From: Tretioscincus oriximinensis
Taxonomy: Eukaryota; Chordata; Lepidosauria; Squamata; Gymnophthalmidae
Direction of reading: 5' to 3'
DNA length: 64,000 bases
Assembly (NCBI GenBank): GCA_022410635.1
Contig: JAJVDF010000663.1
Location: forward strand, 240,979-304,978
Shown piece after piece: positions 14,001 to 23,000 of this stretch. The first letter of the stretch is position 1. Every line of letters begins with the position of its first letter. The notes below the pieces were generated by a model. That model was not told where the DNA came from, did no database searches, and worked only from the letters and a program-made list of their open reading frames with translations. Position numbers and translations under genes: made by a program.

Positions 14001-17000
14001 CAGAGACATTTCTGAATGCAAAACTAGAATTAAGTCAAAATAATATTTTCAAAATAAAATAAATGCTGCTTTGGGAGACTGATGTATTGAAAATGAGTGG
14101 TTAGAAGAAAAGAAAGATCTTTGGGTATAGTGTGGAATGTAAGTAAGTAAATAAAATGTCTTTTTCTTCAACATCAGACACATAGAAAAGTCTCTGTTTG
14201 ATTGCTTGAAGATACTTTAGTGTACATAGACAGTGTGAATATTCTAGGATGTCAGAATTCTGATCAATGCTAGGTACTTTTTCTGACTGTCTGCAAGGTG
14301 AATNAATCAGAATTCTTCACTAGTGTTCTCTATAAGTTACCAAACCCAAAAATGATTTAAATTCGCAATCATTAAGCAACTTGCTAATTTCGCGGAGGCT
14401 GAAATTGGCATTTTGGTTAGGATTGCCATATTTTTATGGATTTCACAGAAATCTATGATTTTACGATGAAAAGATACTTTGTCTTATGATTTTTTGTCGG
14501 TGAAATGTTGCATACAGGAGCATTTTCATTTTGAAATAAGGCAGCCCAGATTCCTATCCATATCCCTGCTTAGAAGAGGGAAATATTATTAGAATTCTAA
14601 AATTTTTACACAATCTATAAACAATGCTACCATATAACATTTAATGAAGATGCAAATACATATAATAGGTTTCCTGTTAAAAAGTAGGCTTGACTCTCAC
14701 TAAGAAAAGCAGGTGCAATCTTACCTGTTCCAGAGCTAAAGCAAGTTCATGTTTTTCTTGCTTCACCAGTTCGTGATGAAGGTGAGATTTTTCCAGGGCT
14801 TCTCTCACAGCGACCAACTCATTCTTTAACAATGAATGCTTTTCTTCAAGGGCATTTTGATCTTCCTGGCTGAGTGAGGAAGAAAAACACTTTTTTAAAA
14901 AAACACAGTAATTCATTTTCTGCACTGGAGTACATCTATTACTTCCTGCCTCCAAAAATATCAAGGTCTGAAATGATTTTTAGATACATTACTTCAAGTA
15001 ACTATCAAGAAAACGTTTTGTACAGTATGAGGTGGAACAGGCAAAGCCCATTCTCAAAACACAGCAGAGAAGTTCTGACTTTCTCTTTGACTGCAAAACT
15101 ATAATGTCTCATTTGTTATGNTGCTCTTTTCTAGGAGTACTACAAACTTTATCCAGCAGCATCATAGCAATTACATAGTTATACAATTCTAAGCACTGCN
15201 TTTTTTAGCAATAAGAAGCCTGTTGTGTGGAGAAGATAAAACTCACATATATTCTTTTTCCCTCATAATTCTCTCCAGTTCCTGCTGCTGTTCTTCTTTC
15301 TCCCTTTCAAGTATGTCTCCTTTCAACTGTAGCTCTGTGTTGCTTCGGCGTAGATTCCTGGCCTCCTGTTCCAAGATTTCCAGTTGATACTGTAATTCTT
15401 TCTTGNATTTGTCCAGAGCTGTATTGTCACTGAGGAAAAGGAGCTTTCAGTTAGAAAAAAGCAAGAAAATGGTAATAAACTGGAGGAGAAATCACTAGTA
15501 ATTGTACAAATAACATTGACTAAATAGGCTCCTTTTCCTGTCAATAGTGTTTGAGAATACTTATTTCTCAGAATTCATAGGCTCTGGTCACACCTTTACT
15601 CTTAAACTTTCTTCAGTCATGAAGAATGAGTTTGTTTTTTTCTTCCTGATTTTGTAAAAAAAAAACCCACATCATTAATCTCGTTTTTAGAATTGAATAG
15701 GGTTTAAAAGTAAAGGTGGTACCTGAATCATAGGATATGTTTTGGCATCAGATGTGAATATTAAGTGAAAGTCAAAAAAATTACCATAATAGCAACAAGC
15801 TCAAATTTCCCTATTCTAAGGTTTAGCCCACTGAGTTTGCAACCTCTTAAGAAAACACATGAGTCATTTCACTCTTTTTGTGGCAGCTACAAAATGGCAA
15901 CAGAAGTTATGGACTGGTTGAATTCTTGATCTGGAGGTTGCTTCTGCCATTGAACAAGAATCGTTCCAATCTTTACTCCTGATTTGGAAAGCTAGAATCC
16001 AAAAACAATTCATGTGACAAATGGATTTTTAAGAAGTTTCCAGATCAAAGGCAGGAGAAGCCCCTGGTATTGTTTCACTCTTGTGGTGATTAATTTTGTA
16101 AAACAGGTTTTACAAAAAATCCATTTGATGGGCTATGAATGCTTGTGATGGTGAGCACCAGCTAAACAGCCATCTATCAAACCTGACAAATACTTCCTTT
16201 ATTGTTATGCACTGAACAGCCATAAGACAATGCAAGTGTCCCTAATGTGGTTCTCATGAATTTATATTTAAATGTAGCCATATATAATTTATATCACTGG
16301 GTTTCTATTTCTGCAGAGGGATGTAGTTAAAGGGTATGAAAGTTCAGTAGGAGGTAAAGTGAGGCACATTTCAAAGACACAAAGCTGTTTCTGTTGCTAT
16401 TCTATTGCTACATCCCAGGAAGTGGGATTTTGAGTGGGGGGAAGTTGAGAATTTTGAATGAGATGTCACTTTCAGCAAACTTTTGTTACCTTGGTGTAAC
16501 CTTGTGGAATGATTTGTTTCCGTCTAAGCCTTAATCACAGCAAGTTAATGTTAAGTAGGCATAAACATTAAAACAGAAGACTTCTAAGAGACAAAGCATG
16601 CACATGGTTAACCTGCAATAATTCTTCATCACAGACTGAAGACTATGAAGCTGGCTAGTGAGTTTCTCTCTATCTTCTTCTTGCTGCTCAAGCTTTCGTC
16701 TTAGAAAAGTGAAGTGCTGTTCCTGCTCCGTTTGTTGTTTCTCCAGAGAGCTGATAGAATTTTGACTGGCCAACAGTTGTTGATTTAGATGCTACAGACA
16801 AAAAAAAAGCAACAGAAGTAACATATGGGGAGCCACTCTGGGTGCAAAATTTCAAAAGAAAAAGGAAATGGAAATAAAGAAAAAAAATAACTCCCCTCAC
16901 AAACGAAAAGAATTCCCCATTCTGCACAGTTTTAACATATGGCAGGGGTCCTCAAACTACAGCCCGCGGGCCACATGCGGTCCACCAAGCACATCTGTCC

Positions 17001-20000
17001 GGCCCGCAAGATGTTGTCACTGCCGCCTGTCAGAATTGGCAGCCGACTAGTCCTGGGCTCACAGTAACATACCCCTTGACTTTTCAATAGCGCATGCACA
17101 CAATGCGCACTTCANGACACTAGGGGGGCCAAAAACTAGGAATTTGCTCATAGTCCAGCCCTCCAACGGTCTGAGGAACAGTGAACTGGCCCCCTGTTTA
17201 AAAAGTTTGAGGATCCCTGACATATGGGGTAAAGCAACAAAAGCTATGTGCACCACCCTATGGAAGGCTGCCCTGAGACCTTTGGGTATAGGGCGAGATA
17301 TAAATTCAAATAAATAAATAAATAAATATTGCCATATAACATTTTACAGCATTTTTCATCCCAAGTACATACATACTGTTCTCATGAAACCCTCATCAGT
17401 GAATTAAATAACGCCAATACTGTAATGTTCCATAATGAATTAATAAATCACAATTTTTTAAAAATCACAATTTCAACAAGTTACATTGGGTATTTAAATA
17501 ACATATATATGGGAAATAAGAGGCTCAATACTGGACTGATGGCAGGGACTCAAAAAATCCTAATGGTCTACAGGCTAGGAGCAAAATACATGCCTTACAT
17601 TGGATGCTGGCAACCTATGCCACACCACTAGGCAACAGGAATAAACATGTGGCAAAAAGTTAAGGGGCAATTTATCCAGGTAAATTTGTTGCTATTTTTA
17701 AGCAGGGAAAATGTTAAGCATAATCTAAGAAGCATATTTGTGAGGATTATGTAAGTGAAATGAGATAGCATGACACTCATCTGGAAACAAGCTGAACAAA
17801 CTACAAAAACAGATAAGAAATTGAAATTTAGAAAACAGCAAAGCTTAGAAAAATAGTGTGACATGTGTCAAGATTCATTATTGCTTATGTAAAAGCATTA
17901 TATACAAGATTGCTTCCAAAATATTTTACCTTCATTTCATTGCTTTTCTTAATCAGTACACTATGCACGAGATTTAGGATAGCACCTCGGTCATCAGGGC
18001 TTGGCAACAAGAAGCTGCAAGGTTCAGGAGGGTTCTCATCCTGTGGGATGCCAACCTTTTTTTCGTTCTCACTGGTTATTGCCTGAAACCCAGGAGTCAA
18101 TGTTAGTCTTCAAGTTTCATGTTTCAAAACAGTATCATTCATTACGATTTTGTTTCCCACCTAGATGCATTTCACAAGAAATAATTTCACTAAAAATAGG
18201 AAAGAAGCTTTAATTTACTTCCATACTGTACTGCAGGACTAGGCAATGGTATAACTTATTTATTGCAGGAAAAGCAGTGAGGAAAGTTGCTTGAGTAAAA
18301 AAAAAAGCATTAGCTCCTAATTCTCTTTAAATAGGCACATCAGAAGAAAAAAATCCTCAAGTGCTAGTTTTTCAAAAAAATGCAATTAGGATTATATTTT
18401 CTCCCTCCCCACACAGAAGGTGTTCTTTATCAAACATCAGGGTATGTGGTAATTTGTACATACTATATTAAAGTCCACGTAAACATTTTTAATAACACAA
18501 GTTAAGTTTGAATAAAGTAAGCTGTCCTGACCAAATGTGGAATGAAAAAAAGTTATTTTCTTTCTCCAACTGAACTGTACTCTGTAGCAAATCTAACCCT
18601 TAATCAGAGGTATTTCTATTACACTTACGTGAATTATTTCTTTAATCACTTGTTGTAAGGAAAGGATCTTATCATTTGCATTCCTGTTCAGCTGCTGTTC
18701 ATATTCTATCTGCAAGGACTTGGTTTCCTAAAAGAGAGTCTATATTATTCCCCAAATCTACATGAAATAACAACATTTCTATAACATCCTGATATTTGCA
18801 ATATATCAATTTGCAAAATTGATATATACGATATATATATCGTATAATAGCAACAAAGTTTGCCTCAGGTCGGATGTCAATAAAAGACCATAAAAACAAT
18901 TAAAACAGTACAGTCAAAAATAGTAACAGTGCCTTCAAAGTGAGGGGAGTTTGGCTCAGCAGAAAGCACAGGTGAACAGGTGTGCCTTCAACAGGTGTCT
19001 AAGCGTGTGCAGGCTAAGTGCCTGACACACTTCAATGGGGTTTGCAAGTGAAAAAGGTTGGGAACTGCTACTTTAAAAATAGGGGAGCCAAGCAAGTACA
19101 AAAAACACCAGCTTTTAACAATGGAAGCACATAGGTGGAAATAACTCCCCTTTGTGGATTAAAACAATAGACTATAGTTTCGTAGACCTTAACACACCAG
19201 ATTCTGCACAGTGTTTCTCAGTGCTTTCAGTGTTATGTCTTTTTCTTCACTTTGCTTCTGAGACTCTTCAAGCAAAGCGGTCAGCTCTTCCACCCTGAAA
19301 AATGAAGAATATTAACAGTATGCCACATTTTTCTTTAACATACTCATAGTTACTTTCCATTGTTGTAAGTGCAAAGACTTCAGAATTCATAAAAGGTGAG
19401 AAAATAGCAGAGAATCAATCCTGTGAACATTTTAAGAATAAAATATTCTCAGTAGACTCCATTTACACAGTAATCTCATCACAGCTTATAATCAAAAGAT
19501 CATCATCCTAATCTAAGTAAAACATATCACTATGTATTTTGTATGTTTTATGTTTACTCATATCAGACCATAAGCACAGAGCACATGGTTTATGGGGGTA
19601 AACCGGTGGAGGTCCCTTCCATTTGATTATTCTATTGGGATGATTTTCAGAATCCTGCATGGAGCAGGGGTTTGGCCTGATGGTTTTTCAACTCTATGAT
19701 TCTATAAAGCTAGTAGTTATAGCAATGAAAGCTTTAAAATTCTGGAACGAATTGTACAGAGGTAGTTAAAGACAAGCAGTCCTGCAGGGCTTTGCAACTG
19801 TTAGCTCCAGTCTCTAATTTATAATTAAACCTACTCCAAAATACAGCATGGTCAATCATACCTTTACTTTAGACCATTTTCAGTTTCAAAGAATGAGCAT
19901 AATCTGTTATTTTTTGACACTAAATCCCATTTTGGGGGATGTAAAATCATTTAAAATAAAGCTGAGAGTGGGGGAAGTGGCAAGGAGAAAAACAGGCTAC

Positions 20001-23000
20001 AATTGATATCATGCTATAGGAAATATCCTTCTGAATGTCAATTGTTATGAGGAGCTGGTTAGTCATATAAGAAAAAATTACTTTTAGAATGACTTCCAGT
20101 AAAACTCACAAAATGCTTGTTACAGATCTATCACAACAAGTAAAATTTGACTTTAAAAATATTAGCAGAAGCAAAAGAAAGGCATCATGAGAAAGGAGCT
20201 TTAAAGATAATTTACCTGTTTAGAAGATCCTGCTTTACTAAATTCCCTTTGACATGCATATTCATAACAGCCTGTGCTTGCTGACATATTTCCTTTTCCA
20301 TTTCCTTCTGAGGATCCACATGAAATCGTTGCTCTTCTACCTGACCCCTCCTGACATGGCTTGCCAAACTATGTGTATTCCAGGTTTGTTTTTGTGTGTC
20401 AGAACTTAAATGGAAGCAGCTGACAAACATAGTACCAGACAGTTTTACTTGTTCAGCTTTAAACTCAGACAGATCCCTGCAAAAGACATATACAATAGCA
20501 TGCCATGTTAAGTTACATGTTACAAGATATGGTGAAAGATTTACTAGACCAGGTATATATGCAATATAAAATTCCAAGTTATTTTAACTGACTGTAAGAG
20601 GANCACTGAAAACTGTCTCACTCTGCAGCATCAAGTTCTTTATCTTTAAAGGCACCAGTGAGGAAATGTCTGCGCTAATATACATTTTATATTTCCTGTA
20701 CTGCAGTAAAGTCCCCATGTATGCATAGTCTTCTTGATGCACAAAGCAAAATAATTTTCACAACATGTTATTAAGAAGTCTATTCTGGCTCACCTGTCAG
20801 TTGCCGTTTTCATTTCCATGAAATAACGTCGCAAAGTCACCACTTGCCGCCATATACCAAGTGTGCGATCATGTTCAGCCTGCATATAATTCTCAAAGCT
20901 CTAAAGACACCGGCAAAAAGCTCATTTTAATTCACCAAATTTGATTCATTTACAGTGATACCTTCTTGAAATAATTAACTTCTGAGATCACTATCAACTC
21001 TTAAAAAGACACTCTAAATGCACAGAACCAGCATTTCTCAATGCTGAAGATACCAAATCAGATATTTTTTAATCACGGATGGAAAAAGCTTATTTCATTT
21101 GAACTGTCTACTGTTTTTTAAAAGCATCTGCTTGGTCCAAAAGACAACATGAACTGCTTTTTTGTCCAAATAGCAATAAAGGTCTTCTAGATGGATCATA
21201 CTCTTCACTAGTTTCCACTCAACTCTTTATACTGACCCTAAGCTTTCTTGAAAATGCTTAAAGTGGTAGCTTGAGGTCCTCTATACCTAGCTCTTCCTTT
21301 TATTCCAAAATGAATCCATCTAGAATGAAACTGAGGATCAAAAACTGAAAACGTCAATCTTTGATTGGGCAGAATGTAAATTGTGTGATTCTTAATACAT
21401 TTTAATTACTTTTAGAATGTAAGAGAACTTAAGAGGAGCCCTCCTGAATTGGGTCACAGCCCATCTAGTCAAGCATTGTCTCACACAGTGGCCCACCAAT
21501 TGCATTAGGACAGTCTCAAGCAGAAGGTGGCAAAACCCTCACATGTTCTCGACTCTGAAGAACTACCCGTTTTTCTATTTTAAAAGCTATTGATTCATCT
21601 GTCTTCCATGAATTTATCTAATCCTATCTTGAAGCTACAGGATGCTAGCTAGCAGCACTTCTTCTGTGAATTCCATAGACCAATGACCCTCTGGGTGAAA
21701 AAATACTTTCCCTTGTCTGTTCCAACTCCTCTGCTCATTAACTTCAAATGGTGCCTTCTAGTTGTGTGACAGAGAAAATATTTTTCTATATATATTTTCC
21801 ACATAAATAGAAAGAGACAGTATACTTTTATAAATTTCTACAAAACATATGTAGACCTTTGCATTTTTGGACTGTTACAGAAATTTAATAAAGTTGTGAA
21901 TGGTGTTCCTTCCACCACTCTACCCACCCATCCCACAAGAGTACAATATGAGCATTCAGAGTTATCAAATATCATCTAGTCTAGAAAATATAATAAAATT
22001 AAATGCAAAACTATGGGCAAAACAAGTTGAGTTTCAGCAAGTCATTTATAGAAGCAGTTACTCTTCCATTCAATCCCAAAGAAGAAACATGAAACTTTTG
22101 CCTGCCAAAACCATCTAGGAAATTCTTCTCTTCCATCTTTTTACTGGCACACATACCTCTCGTTCTCTTTGCCATTCTCTCTCTTTGTGATCTAACTCAT
22201 CCCTAGCTTTTGTCCAGTCCACAGTCAATTTACTGACATCCTCTTGGAGAGCCTTGTTCACTTCATTGGCCCTGTCCAAATGTTCACGCAGCAAGACATT
22301 CATCTGAGCCAAGTTCTCACATCTGGAGTACACAAGAAAATAACATAAATTTTAGAGCTTCANAAAGCATGAACTATCAACACTGCCCCTAAATTTATGA
22401 AATAATTTGTTCTAAACCATAACCTATGAGGAACAGTAAAGGATCTAGGGATGTTTAGTCTACAAAAAATAAGACTGAGAGGAGACCCGATAGATGTCTA
22501 CAAATATCTGAAGGGCTCTCACAGGGCAGAGGGATCAACTTTGTTCTCCGGGTTGCCACTGAAGGTGACAAGTTCTCCTTTGCTGAAAGTCTTCAAACAG
22601 AGATTGGACAGCCATCTGTCTGGGATGGTTTAGTGAATCCTGCATTGAGCAGTGGGTTGGATCTGATGACCCTGGTGGTCCCTTCCAACTCTTGGCTTCT
22701 ATGATATATTATTGCTTCATAAGTTTAGAACTATCAGTACAATCTTCCTCCATCTGAAACCATGGTTAGGATTTTTCAGAACATTTTCTTCCACTTACCT
22801 CTGTTGCTCCTCTTCCAATTGGATCAGCCCTTTTTCTAAACTATGGTCTTCTGTGAAATTCTGTAGAAGTGGATTATTAACCTTTGTGGAAAAGGAAGGC
22901 TATATGAGGAGACCAATTACAGCATTATGAGCTCTGACATTATTTTGACATTTCTTTGTTAATTTTCATAAATTACCAGAATACATGAAATTTATTTGCT

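Larger units (their letters stand above)
12123..14724 (-). other. CEP250 intron between exons 12 and 13
   Basis: The longest visible coding-region intron (2.6 kb). It holds the possible LINE end at 12415 and the CR1-type tail at 13320; the rest is unremarkable. Confidence 0.75.

Noticed and set aside
18828..18850. TATACGATATATATATCGTATA palindrome
   Set aside because: AT-rich simple sequence; likely chance.
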